From: Providencia sp. R33
GTDB taxonomy: Bacteria; Pseudomonadota; Gammaproteobacteria; Enterobacterales; Enterobacteriaceae
DNA length: 64,000 nucleotides
Direction of reading: 5' to 3'
NCBI RefSeq assembly: GCF_019343475.1
Contig: NZ_CP072453.1
Location: 372,001 to 436,000, forward strand
Part shown: positions 35,835 through 44,160 of the stretch, in pieces
Layout of the letters: each line of letters opens with the position of its first letter
How positions within the stretch are numbered: position 1 is the stretch's first letter
Position numbers and translations under genes: made by a program
The notes under the pieces: generated by a model
What the model was told of the DNA's origin: nothing
Database searches by the model: none
What the model saw: the letters and a program-made list of their open reading frames with translations, nothing else

Positions 35835-35842
35835 CTTAATTC

Positions 35843-36625
35843 CTATTTAACCTGTATTTTCTTAAACCAAGCCAGCCCATCTTCTGTTTTTCCTGCGGGG
35901 ATGTATTCGCACCCTAACCAGCCCGGATAGCCCATTTCGTCTAATTTATCGAAAATCCATGGATAATTGACTTCCCCAGTATCGGGTTCATGGCGAAATG
36001 GCACAGAAGCAATTTGAATGTGGTTGAATTTACCCCATAGCCGCTCAATCGTTTTCAGTAAATCACCTTCCATGATTTGGCAGTGATAGAGATCTAACTG
36101 AATGAATACATTATCACGATTTATTTCTGGGAGCAGTGCTTCGGCTTGTTTTTGTGTTGTCAGAAAGTAGCCCGGCATATCGCGAGTATTGATAGGTTCA
36201 ATCAATACTTTAATGCCATGTTCTGCCATCACATCCGCCGCGTACTGAATATTCTGAACAAAGCACGCTTTTTGTTGCTCAGGGGTGAATTGGCTATTGG
36301 TTTTCCCTGCCATCGCATGAACTTGTTTGCAGTTCAGCGCGAGGGCATATTCCAACGCTTTGTGGACACCTTGTTGAAACTCATTTTCGCGCCCTGGTAT
36401 TGACGCCATACCGCGTTCGCCTTCAGCCCAATTACCGGCTGGCATGTTAAACAGCACTTGCGTTAAGTTATGTTTAGTGAGCTGCTCAACAAGCGCTGCG
36501 GGTTGTTCTTCATAAGGAAATAAATACTCGACGCCTTGAAATCCCGCGTTGGCTGCACGTTCAAAACGTTCAATAAACGGAACTTCGTTAAACATCATAC
36601 TGAGATTTGCTGCAAACTTTGCCAT
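35843..36625 (-). CDS. otnI: 2-oxo-tetronate isomerase OtnI
   Basis: A 260-residue TIM-barrel protein of the hydroxypyruvate-isomerase family with the metal-site segments LIEPINTRDMPGYFL, FIQLDLYHCQIMEGD and EVNYPWIFDKLDEMGYPGWLGCEY. It matches YgbM (OtnI), which interconverts 2-oxo- and 3-oxo-tetronate in the acid-sugar pathway described for DUF1537 clusters. It follows otnC by 21 bases. Confidence 0.9.
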   Translation of the reverse strand: MAKFAANLSMMFNEVPFIERFERAANAGFQGVEYLFPYEEQPAALVEQLTKHNLTQVLFNMPAGNWAEGERGMASIPGRENEFQQGVHKALEYALALNCKQVHAMAGKTNSQFTPEQQKACFVQNIQYAADVMAEHGIKVLIEPINTRDMPGYFLTTQKQAEALLPEINRDNVFIQLDLYHCQIMEGDLLKTIERLWGKFNHIQIASVPFRHEPDTGEVNYPWIFDKLDEMGYPGWLGCEYIPAGKTEDGLAWFKKIQVK

Positions 36626-36646
36626 TCTATGTTCCTCGTTATAACG

Positions 36647-37288
36647 TTATTTTTGTGGATAACGGTCTTTGAGTTCTTGTACATCGGCATCGGTCAGCGT
36701 TTTAAACCCAAGCGGTAATAGGGTGAGATATAAACGCGCCGTATCTTCGAGTTCTTCGGCATTAAAAAATGCTTGTCTTAGGGTCTTCCCGCCCACAACA
36801 GGGCCGTGGTTTGATAACAAAACTGCAGAATGTGTTGTGGCTAATTTTGCAATTTCTTCCCCAATTTTCGGGTCACCTGGCGGCAAATATTCCACTAAAG
36901 GTAACTGGCCAACTCGCATCACGTAATACGGTGTGATGGGGGGTAAGCAATTGGTTTTATCTACATTTTCTAAGCAAGATAACGCCGTTAACCACGGTGA
37001 ATGTAAATGGACGACCGCTTGGCAATCAGGGCGCTGCTCGTACATTGCCATGTGCATGGAGACTTCTTTGGTCGGTTTGTCGCCATCAATCCAATTGCCT
37101 TTTGCATCTAATTTGCTTAAACGCTCAGGGACAAGGTCACCGAAACTCGAATTAGTCGGTGTCACAATGATTGTGCCGTCTGGCAGTTTGGCGCTGATGT
37201 TGCCTGCGCCGCCGCTGCTGTAGCCCCGCATGAACATCGATTTTGCCCATTCGCATAATTCAACACGCAGTGCTTGTTCTGCACTCAT
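36647..37288 (-). CDS. otnC: 3-oxo-tetronate 4-phosphate decarboxylase OtnC
   Basis: A class II aldolase/adducin-family protein of 213 residues. The zinc ligands lie in VVHLHSPW and in the LLSNHGPVVGG segment, and GYSSGGAGNISAKLPDG is the phosphate-binding region. OtnC decarboxylates 3-oxo-tetronate 4-phosphate to glycerone phosphate and CO2. The start overlaps the otnK stop by four bases. It is homologous to AraD but belongs by context to the tetronate pathway, so it should not be counted as the missing arabinose epimerase. Confidence 0.9.
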   Translation of the reverse strand: MSAEQALRVELCEWAKSMFMRGYSSGGAGNISAKLPDGTIIVTPTNSSFGDLVPERLSKLDAKGNWIDGDKPTKEVSMHMAMYEQRPDCQAVVHLHSPWLTALSCLENVDKTNCLPPITPYYVMRVGQLPLVEYLPPGDPKIGEEIAKLATTHSAVLLSNHGPVVGGKTLRQAFFNAEELEDTARLYLTLLPLGFKTLTDADVQELKDRYPQK

Positions 37289-38559
37289 AAATACATCTCC
37301 TGCGCTTCTTGGAAGAAGTTTTCTTGGCCAAAATTACCTGATTTCAGTGCTAACCAATCACCACTTAAGCGGTCTTTTACCCATGGCACACCAGGAACAA
37401 TCGGGGCACCAATACTAAGTTGTTGTGTACCAAGGCTTTGTACGACTTTTCCAGAGGTTTCACCCCCTGCAATAATGAAGGTATTAAAGCCTCGTTGCTT
37501 TAACAGCGAAACAACTTCACCAAAGAGTTTTTCCACACTTTCACTGGATTGTTGCATACCGTACTGCTGCTGAACTTGCTTCAACTTGTCCGCTGGTAAT
37601 GTGGCATACAGCATAGGTGCTAGCGGGTTAGATTGATGTTCAACCACCCATGCAGATAACGTTTTGGCGTAATCTGGATTTGATAAACACTCGCCTACAT
37701 CTACTTGACGGCTTGGGGCAATGGCGGCGTAAGTATTGACTTGCGCATTGGTCATTTGCGAACAGCTACCTGATAAAATAACGGCCTTGCGCTGCGTTGT
37801 TGCTGGTTTTTCCCCTAATGCAGTATCACGCTGCCAAGCGATGCCTGTTTTCACGGTTGCGATAGCGGCACCTAAGCCAGATCCCCCAGTTAATAACGGT
37901 AAATCTTTTGCGGCTTGGGCAATCGGTAATAGATTTTCCATGGTGATGGCATCAGTGATGGCATAGCGTACACCTTGATTTTGCAATGCGGTTAACTGCG
38001 TTTTAATGGCATCAGCCCCTTGCAAAACAGTGACTAAATCGACTAACCCTGCTTGCCCTTGAGATTGCTTTTCCATCACGCGTAATAGATTGGCATCAGT
38101 CATTGGTGTGACAGGGTGGTCTTGCATTCCACTTTCGTTAAGCAATTTGCCATTCACAAACAGGTGACCGTGCACGACTGTACGGCCATTTACAGGCAGA
38201 GCAGGGGTGACTACCGTGATATCCGCTTTTAATGCCTGCATAAGGGCATCGGTCACAGGGCCAATATTGCCTTTTTCTGTGGAATCAAAGGTTGAGCAAT
38301 ATTTAAAAAAGATTTGACGGCAACTCGCTTGCTTTTTTAGCCATTGGCAGGTGTTTAATGAAGCGCTAATCGCTTCATCTACAGGGCATGAACGGCTTTT
38401 AAGGCTGACGACAATGGCGTCAACATCTTGCGGGATCACGGTATTTTCATCAGGTTCATTCAGTAGTTGCACCACTTTCCAACCGCTTTGCACCATAAAC
38501 CCCGCGATGTCTGTTGCACCTGTAAAGTCATCTGCAATTACACCGAGTTGAATACTCAT
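37285..38559 (-). CDS. otnK: 3-oxo-tetronate kinase OtnK (DUF1537 family)
   Basis: A 424-residue kinase of the former DUF1537 family, with the N-terminal substrate domain (LGVIADDFTGATDIAGFMVQ, TFDSTEKGNIGPV) and the C-terminal ATP domain (IIAGGETSGKVVQSLG). It phosphorylates 3-oxo-tetronate at O4. It overlaps ltnD and otnC by four bases each (ATGA), so ltnD, otnK and otnC are coupled and expected to be made together. Confidence 0.92.
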   Translation of the reverse strand: MSIQLGVIADDFTGATDIAGFMVQSGWKVVQLLNEPDENTVIPQDVDAIVVSLKSRSCPVDEAISASLNTCQWLKKQASCRQIFFKYCSTFDSTEKGNIGPVTDALMQALKADITVVTPALPVNGRTVVHGHLFVNGKLLNESGMQDHPVTPMTDANLLRVMEKQSQGQAGLVDLVTVLQGADAIKTQLTALQNQGVRYAITDAITMENLLPIAQAAKDLPLLTGGSGLGAAIATVKTGIAWQRDTALGEKPATTQRKAVILSGSCSQMTNAQVNTYAAIAPSRQVDVGECLSNPDYAKTLSAWVVEHQSNPLAPMLYATLPADKLKQVQQQYGMQQSSESVEKLFGEVVSLLKQRGFNTFIIAGGETSGKVVQSLGTQQLSIGAPIVPGVPWVKDRLSGDWLALKSGNFGQENFFQEAQEMYL

Positions 38560-39464
38560 TTATCCCCCTTCCCAGGTAATTGAATGCCTTTAAAGGTTTT
38601 GATCACCGCGCTATCATCTTCACCACCAAAGCCTTCGTTGCTTGCTGCCGTAAACATTTGCAGTGCAGTTGATGCCAACGGAAGTGGGAAATTCAACGCT
38701 TTTGCTGTTTCCATCACAAGACCAAGGTCTTTGACGAAAATGTTCACGGAAGATTTTGGTGAGTAATCACCGTCTAGTACGTGCTGCATGCGGTTTTCAA
38801 ACATCCATGAATTGCCTGCTGCGTGGGTGACAACGTCGTACATGAGGTTTAAATCAATACCCGCTTTTGCAGCAAGTGCCATACTTTCAGCGGCAACAGC
38901 AATGTGAACACCAGCTAATAGTTGGTGGATGGTTTTCACCGTTGAGCCCATGCCGATGTCTTCACCAACTTGGTATAAGCGTTCAGTCGTCGCGTCAAAA
39001 ACAGGTTTGAGGGCAGTAAATAACTCAGATTTTCCAGATGCCATCACGGTAAGCTTGCCGTCGTTGGCTTTAATTGCACCGCCAGAGATTGGCGCATCCA
39101 GCATTTGAATTTGATATTGTTCGAGTTTTTTCTCAATTTGCTTGGCTTGTTCGGCGGCGAGTGTGCTGTGTAAAACCACAATCGTTCCCGGACGCAGCGC
39201 TGCTGCTAATGGAGTTTCCCCATTAAATAAAATTTGCTCAACTTGTTTTCCATTAACAACCACGAGTAAAACAGCGTCTAGTTCATTGGCATATTCTGCC
39301 GCGTTTTTACCGACTTGTTTTGCACCATAGGCTTTTAATTCGTCGCATGCGGCGGTGTTAATGTCAAAACCGTAGGTTGGTACGTTATTTCTAATCAGGG
39401 ATTTTGCAATACCCATCCCCATTGAACCGAGTCCAATAACGGCAACATGATTAATCGATTTCAT
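38556..39464 (-). CDS. ltnD: L-threonate dehydrogenase LtnD
   Basis: LtnD oxidises L-threonate at C2 with NAD to 2-oxo-tetronate. The 302-residue product is a 3-hydroxyisobutyrate-dehydrogenase-family protein. It has the Rossmann motif VIGLGSMGMGIA (about 8-19), the substrate loop DAPISGGAIKANDGKL and the catalytic Lys region GSTVKTIHQLLAG. I start it at ATG 39464, six bases after AGGAGA; a longer frame adds a hydrophilic 14-residue tail before the Rossmann fold. It is the first gene of the operon. Confidence 0.91.
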   Translation of the reverse strand: MKSINHVAVIGLGSMGMGIAKSLIRNNVPTYGFDINTAACDELKAYGAKQVGKNAAEYANELDAVLLVVVNGKQVEQILFNGETPLAAALRPGTIVVLHSTLAAEQAKQIEKKLEQYQIQMLDAPISGGAIKANDGKLTVMASGKSELFTALKPVFDATTERLYQVGEDIGMGSTVKTIHQLLAGVHIAVAAESMALAAKAGIDLNLMYDVVTHAAGNSWMFENRMQHVLDGDYSPKSSVNIFVKDLGLVMETAKALNFPLPLASTALQMFTAASNEGFGGEDDSAVIKTFKGIQLPGKGDK

Positions 39465-39630
39465 CGTACTCTCCTGATGTTGTGAATCTTTGTTATTGTG
39501 ATACATGATTACACGATAAAATTCACATTCGAATGATGGTAATCACATAAATTTTATTTTTATCGATAAAGATTATTCTATTAATTAATTGTTTTTATTT
39601 GGTTTATTTATTTTCTGATTGCTTTTTTAC

Positions 39631-39747
39631 TTCACATTTAAATGTGAAAAAATTTGTGATGTTTATCACTTTATTCACAAAATGGCACAGGCGTTACTTT
39701 AATTAAACTGCTTTCTTTATTGATTTGTTTATTTATTGATCAATAAA
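39631..39747. promoter_or_regulatory. Candidate operators and CRP site upstream of ltnD
   Basis: Three elements are visible. TTCACATTTAAATGTGAA (39631-39648) is a perfect 18-bp palindrome. TGTGA-tgttta-TCACT (39655-39670) matches the CRP consensus at nine of ten positions. TTTATTGATCAATAAA (39732-39747) is a perfect 16-bp palindrome. The first has half sites also seen in TTCACATTCGAATG near 39522, which makes it a good candidate for YgbI. They lie 165-285 bp before ltnD, so distance from the promoter is uncertain. Confidence 0.55.
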
Positions 39748-39824
39748 AATTTTTCCTAATTAGATGATAATTAAAAGAAAATTAAAATAGTGTTTTTGAG
39801 AACAGTGTTCTGGAAGGTTAAGGA

Positions 39825-39959
39825 ATGATGGAGGGTTTTGTAATATTATCGCATCACACATTAATGGTAATCATGAGTTTTTTCTTGCTATGCCGAAAAA
39901 TAACACCAACTCAAAGGGGGATCATTTTAGGAATTAAATCGGCCTTAAGTTTGCCATGA
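39825..39959 (+). CDS. Possible 44-residue small membrane protein
   Basis: A frame beginning MMEGFVILSHHTLMVIMSFF and ending KSALSLP is preceded by GGAAGG (39812-39817) seven bases before ATG 39825. It has one hydrophobic stretch (about residues 4-23) followed by a basic turn (CRKITPTQRG). It could be a real small protein, a leader peptide or the 5' remnant of a lost membrane gene. No family is recognised. Evidence is limited to the ribosome site and composition. Confidence 0.3.
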   Translation: MMEGFVILSHHTLMVIMSFFLLCRKITPTQRGIILGIKSALSLP

Positions 39960-40382
39960 CGGTATAAACCAGAGTCACAATAGAAATGACAATCCATGTG
40001 AATAGTGTCTTTTTTGTTTTTAGATTTTTAATTGCCCATTACTGGATGTATATGATGGATTGGTCTGTAAGAAAAAATAGTCAAAGTGATGGAAGAGAAT
40101 AAGTTTCTACTATATCAGTATTAAAGAGTAATTCAGTGGAGATGATAGGTAAAATTGCAGATAAAAGTATTATGCTTATTATGATTTCCATAATAACTAG
40201 TTACATTACTCGATAATATAATTAACCTTTAAGCTACAATTGTTCTTTAATTTTAATAGGTTAACGATAGGTTTCTATAGGTTTAGATGATATTGATAAA
40301 CTAAATAATGATATTGTGACGGCCCGCTCATTTCACTTTAATTAATCAACCCATTGTATTTTAAGGTTATTAATTTATTTTT

Positions 40383-40438
40383 AGAAAAATTTTCTCTAAA
40401 TTTGTATAAAGTCATCGATTTTTAGAAAAAATTTTCTA
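40383..40438. promoter_or_regulatory. Paired palindromic operator upstream of the sulfur-amino-acid cluster
   Basis: AGAAAAATTTTCT (40383-40395) and TAGAAAAAATTTTCTA (40423-40438) are near-identical palindromes whose centres are about 41-42 bp apart, four helical turns. The first matches the Lrp consensus YAGHAWATTWTDCTR at 13 of 15 positions when read as TAGAAAAATTTTCTC. They lie 77-133 bp before the start of the first cluster gene, a typical place for an Lrp/AsnC-type regulator. Confidence 0.5.
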
Positions 40439-40515
40439 TTTCCCTATGGCATATTCCTTTTAGCAACAAATATAAATAAACACTTCGTTATCTTTCTATG
40501 ATTGGGTTTTTAATA

Positions 40516-41661
40516 ATGACTAAGAATATTGCTACAATTTTAATCCATGGTGGGAAACAGCAAGATACCGTTAATCATGCTATTTTCCCTGCAATCACAA
40601 CCGCAAGTACCTTTGTTCAACAGAGCTTAACGGAGCATGGTGAATACTGTTATTCCCGTTGCAGCAACCCGACACGCTACGCTTATGAAACGTTATTAGC
40701 TGAAATTGAAGGGGGAACCTATGCAACAGCAACCGCTTCAGGGGTTGCCGCTTCAAGCTTAGTATTAAACTTATTACCAAAAGACTCCCATATTATTGCC
40801 ATGAAAGGCGTTTATGGTGGAACCTTTCGTTTATTTGAGCGTGTTGCAACTGAAAATTGTGGTCACGAAATAGATTATGTTGACTTAAATAACCTTGATG
40901 AGGTTGCAGCTAAAATAAAAGGTAACACTCGCTTAATATGGATTGAAAGCCCAACTAATCCGCTACTTGAGTTAGTGGATATTACAGCAGTTTGCGCATT
41001 AGCAAAAACGCATAATATTTTGACGTGTGTGGATAATACATTTGCAACAGCATGGAACCAAAAGCCATTAGAATTGGGTGCTGATATAGTGATGTTATCG
41101 GCAAGCAAATATATTGGGGGTCACTCAGATTTAATTGGTGGTGCTGTTATTACCCAACGTGAAGATCTTGCAAGTCGCCTTGATTTTCTAAAAACTACGC
41201 TCGGTGCAATTGCTTCTCCTTTTGATTCATACCTCGCATTACGTGGCTTAAAAACATTGGCATTACGCATGTCAGCACAATGCAGCAATGCACAGCAAGT
41301 TGCAGAATATTTAGCTACGCACCCGAAAATTGAACACGTTTATTACCCAGGTTTACAATCACACCCACAATATCAGCTATGCAAAACGCAAATGCGAACT
41401 GGCGGGGCGGTGGTGACAATTAAATTAAAAGGCGATATTGAAGACACCAAAAATTTCTTATCTAAAGTCACTTATTTTGTGCTAGCAGAATCTCTCGGTG
41501 GTGTGGAAAGTATGGTAAACCACTCAGCGACCATGTCCCATGGCTCAATGACGAAAGAAGAAAGAGAAAGTATTCATGTTTACGATACGACATTGCGTTT
41601 ATCGGTAGGCATTGAAGATATTAATGATTTATTAAATGATTTAGAAAAAGCATTATCTTAA
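40516..41661 (+). CDS. PLP-dependent cystathionine/methionine lyase-family enzyme, copy 1
   Basis: A Cys/Met-metabolism PLP enzyme of about 381 residues. PLP phosphate contacts are in YCYSRCSNPTR (44-54, with the active-site Tyr and Arg of the neighbouring subunit), and Lys198 in LSASKYIGGHSD is the Schiff-base lysine. At the place where methionine gamma-lyases carry a diagnostic Cys (YGCT) it has Gly102 (VYGGTFRLF), as in cystathionine gamma-synthase and gamma-lyase. It is therefore more likely a C-S lyase on cystathionine, cysteine or an S-substituted cysteine. The start may be ATG 40516 or ATG 40498; both have weak ribosome sites. It heads a five-gene cluster. Confidence 0.85.
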   Translation: MTKNIATILIHGGKQQDTVNHAIFPAITTASTFVQQSLTEHGEYCYSRCSNPTRYAYETLLAEIEGGTYATATASGVAASSLVLNLLPKDSHIIAMKGVYGGTFRLFERVATENCGHEIDYVDLNNLDEVAAKIKGNTRLIWIESPTNPLLELVDITAVCALAKTHNILTCVDNTFATAWNQKPLELGADIVMLSASKYIGGHSDLIGGAVITQREDLASRLDFLKTTLGAIASPFDSYLALRGLKTLALRMSAQCSNAQQVAEYLATHPKIEHVYYPGLQSHPQYQLCKTQMRTGGAVVTIKLKGDIEDTKNFLSKVTYFVLAESLGGVESMVNHSATMSHGSMTKEERESIHVYDTTLRLSVGIEDINDLLNDLEKALS

Positions 41662-41697
41662 TTAAAATCAAAATAAACTATAATAAGAGAGCATCCC

Positions 41698-43122
41698 ATG
41701 AATGATTATGGAATTTGGACCATTGTCACTCCAATGGTCACGATACTTTTAGCCATTTTTACACGCCAGGTTATTTTATCTTTATTATTGGGAATATTAG
41801 TCGGGTTTACCGTTATTAATGATCATAATATATTATTAGGAGTTAACGGAACACTTGATGGAATAATTAATACATTTGCATCACCAGGAAATACAAAAAC
41901 AATCCTATTTATGGTTATGATAGGTGGCATTATGCGACTTGTCGTAGTCACCGGTGGTGTTAGGTCACTCGTTAGATTATTGACTAATAAAACCAAATTA
42001 ATAAAGAATAGAAAAGCCGTTCAATTAATGGCGATGATTATTACATCATTAATTTTCATCGAAAGTTCAATTAACCAATTAATTGCGGGTGCGTCAACAA
42101 AAACACTCGCGAAGAATTACGGTGTTTCGCCAGAGAAAATGTCTTATATCGTGCAAACATCCTGTGTATCAGTGTGCTCGTCAGCGATGATAAACGGCTG
42201 GGGTGCAGCGATGATGGGGGTGATCGGTGTCCAAATTTCAAAAGGTTTTATTACCGGTGAGCCATTTGAGATTTTAGCGGGTTCGATGGTGTTTAATATT
42301 ATGGCATGGTTTTCTTTAGCATCTGTTTTATTTTACATTTTCTCCAATTTTTCCTGGGGACCAATGAAAAAAGCTGAACTACGTGCTCATGAAGAATCGT
42401 TAACTATCTTATCTGAGGAACACTCGGAGCAAGATGATGAAGATATTATTGAACATCCAAATTGCCATACATCTTTAAATTTCTTTATTCCTATTTTATC
42501 CACAGTATTAATGGTGCCAGTTGCTTTATATATCACGGGTAATGGGGACTTTAGTAAAGGCAGCGGCTCAACATCCGTTTATTGGGGCGTCATGTTTGGA
42601 ACCTTAGTTTCATTTGTGTGGTTCTTAGCTCGCCGTGTTTTAAATATCGAAACATTTTTTAAAGAGTTATACATCGGCTACGCGAGTATGGTGAAAATTA
42701 GCTCGGTGATGATTTTAGCTTTCTTGATGGGAACTGTTTCATCCGATTTAAATACAGGGGCTTATATTGCTACAGTGACTTCAGGTGTTATTTCCCCGGG
42801 CTTCTCAATTGGCTTTATTTTCTTAATTAGTGCTTTGATGTCATTAGCAACAGGGACATCGTGGGGGACATTTGCCATTATGATCCCAATCGGTGTGCAA
42901 CTCGGTATTTCTGTGGGAATGCCAGTGGAATATATGATTGGTGCTGCTATTGCGGGGTCTATTTATGGTGATATGACCTCTCCAATTTCCAGTGATGCAA
43001 TTGTGGCCTCCATGGCAACGGATTGTGACCATATTGAACATATTCGGACACAAATGCCTTATGCCACGGTTACCGCCGCATTTGCGCTGATGGTTTACCT
43101 CTATTTAGGTTTCACATATTAA
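41698..43122 (+). CDS. NhaC-family transporter, probable sulfur-amino-acid uptake
   Basis: A membrane protein of 474 residues with about eleven to twelve hydrophobic segments. It has NhaC-superfamily stretches such as SLIFIESSINQLIAGASTKTLAKNYG, SVCSSAMINGWGAAMMGV, SLATGTSWGTFAIMIPIG and GDMTSPISSDAIVASMATDCDHIEHI. An acidic cytoplasmic loop (EEHSEQDDEDIIEH) interrupts the middle. NhaC relatives include Na+/H+ antiporters and the predicted methionine transporter MetT. Lying between two C-S lyase genes and a D-cysteine desulfhydrase gene, this one most likely imports a sulfur amino acid with sodium. AAGAGAG stands seven bases before the ATG. Confidence 0.8.
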   Translation: MNDYGIWTIVTPMVTILLAIFTRQVILSLLLGILVGFTVINDHNILLGVNGTLDGIINTFASPGNTKTILFMVMIGGIMRLVVVTGGVRSLVRLLTNKTKLIKNRKAVQLMAMIITSLIFIESSINQLIAGASTKTLAKNYGVSPEKMSYIVQTSCVSVCSSAMINGWGAAMMGVIGVQISKGFITGEPFEILAGSMVFNIMAWFSLASVLFYIFSNFSWGPMKKAELRAHEESLTILSEEHSEQDDEDIIEHPNCHTSLNFFIPILSTVLMVPVALYITGNGDFSKGSGSTSVYWGVMFGTLVSFVWFLARRVLNIETFFKELYIGYASMVKISSVMILAFLMGTVSSDLNTGAYIATVTSGVISPGFSIGFIFLISALMSLATGTSWGTFAIMIPIGVQLGISVGMPVEYMIGAAIAGSIYGDMTSPISSDAIVASMATDCDHIEHIRTQMPYATVTAAFALMVYLYLGFTY

Positions 43123-43138
43123 TCGGGATTATATTCAA

Positions 43139-44134
43139 ATGAGTATACAAGAAAGGCTTTCAGCAATAGCAAAAATTGACTTATTACATACGGCAACGCC
43201 ATTGATGAAACTGAATAATATATCTGAATATCTTGGTCGTGAAATTTATATTAAACGTGATGATATGACCCCCCTTGCCATGGGGGGCAACAAATTGCGT
43301 AAGTTAGAGTTTATTATTGCCGATGCCCTTCAGAAAAAAGCCAAGGTATTAGTCACGGCTGGAGCGATACAATCTAACCATGTTCGTCAAACGGCAGCGA
43401 TTGCTGCAATGTACGGTTTAGAATGTGTCGCATTATTGGAAAACCCGCTGCAAAGCGGGAATTCCTTATTTTTAAATAATGGCAATAAACTCCTGACGGA
43501 TTTGTTTAATACTCGCTGTTATTTTTGTGAAGAATTAACTGACCCTAATATGCAGATGAAAGAATTAATTGAATCATTGGGGCTAGAAAATGCATATGTT
43601 GTGCCCGTCGGTGGCTCGAATGCTTTAGGCTCACTGGGTTATGTGAGTTGTGCTTTGGAAATTGCACAGCAAAAGCCAAAAGAGATTGATTTTGCTGCGG
43701 TGATTGTTGCCTCAGGTAGTGCGGGGACTCATGCAGGATTGGCGATGGGGTTACAGGCCGTGTTACCGCAAACGCCCATTATTGGTGTGACCGTTTCACG
43801 CACGGTTGAACAACAGCAGCCTAAAATTGAAAAGCTACAACATGAAATTGGTGAGTTATTAAACCTCGTTGATTTTCCGAGTGTACAATTATGGGATCAA
43901 TACTTTTCACCTGCTTATGGAGCTCCAAATAATAAAGGGCAGCAAGCCATTGAGTTATTAGCGCAAAAAGAAGGTATTTTACTCGACCCTGTATATACGG
44001 GGAAAGCGATGGCAGGGTTAATCGATAATATTTTAAAAGAAACCATTGAGGGCAATCAGCCGCTTCTCTTTATTCATACTGGCGGTTCACCTGCTTTATT
44101 TGCTTATTCTGAAATCAATGTAGCAAGTATTTAA
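43139..44134 (+). CDS. dcyD: D-cysteine desulfhydrase-like PLP enzyme
   Basis: A tryptophan-synthase-beta-fold PLP enzyme of 331 residues, close to E. coli DcyD (328). It shares REIYIKRDDMTPLAMGGNK with the PLP lysine Lys52, TAGAIQSNHVRQTAAIAA, VASGSAGTHAGLA and the C-terminal LLDPVYTGKAMAGLI and FIHTGGSPALFAY. DcyD splits D-cysteine into pyruvate, sulfide and ammonia; the related ACC deaminases share the fold. It begins 16 bases after the transporter stop. Here it adds a D-amino-acid branch to a cluster of C-S lyases. The exact substrate (D-cysteine, beta-chloro-D-alanine or another) is not fixed by sequence. Confidence 0.87.
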   Translation: MSIQERLSAIAKIDLLHTATPLMKLNNISEYLGREIYIKRDDMTPLAMGGNKLRKLEFIIADALQKKAKVLVTAGAIQSNHVRQTAAIAAMYGLECVALLENPLQSGNSLFLNNGNKLLTDLFNTRCYFCEELTDPNMQMKELIESLGLENAYVVPVGGSNALGSLGYVSCALEIAQQKPKEIDFAAVIVASGSAGTHAGLAMGLQAVLPQTPIIGVTVSRTVEQQQPKIEKLQHEIGELLNLVDFPSVQLWDQYFSPAYGAPNNKGQQAIELLAQKEGILLDPVYTGKAMAGLIDNILKETIEGNQPLLFIHTGGSPALFAYSEINVASI

Positions 44135-44160
44135 ACCTATATTAAGAATGTGATGTACCT

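Larger units (their letters stand above)
39465..40515. other. 1-kb AT-rich divergent region between ltnD and the sulfur-amino-acid cluster
   Basis: The region holds the promoters of both divergent operons. Its left part carries a CRP-like site and palindromes (39631-39747), its middle a 44-codon frame (39825-39959) and its right end a pair of palindromes (40383-40438). The part between 39960 and 40380 shows no supportable feature beyond fragmentary hydrophobic frames interrupted by stops. Confidence 0.6.

Noticed and set aside
36647..37288. OtnC considered as the missing L-ribulose-5-phosphate 4-epimerase (araD), since both belong to the class II aldolase family.
   Set aside because: It is translationally coupled to otnK inside a complete tetronate operon and follows OtnC in sequence and length.
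34000..39464. Possibility that ygbN and its neighbours are a gluconate operon.
   Set aside because: The four enzyme genes are LtnD, OtnK, OtnC and OtnI types, and no gluconate kinase or dehydratase is present.
39934..40191. Minus-strand frame starting MEIIISIILLSAILPIISTE and running to ...VYTVMANLRPI with two in-frame stops, resembling a decayed small membrane protein gene.
   Set aside because: Hydrophobic codons are expected by chance in DNA this AT-rich, two stops in 85 codons is only mildly fewer than chance, and no homologue or ribosome site supports it.
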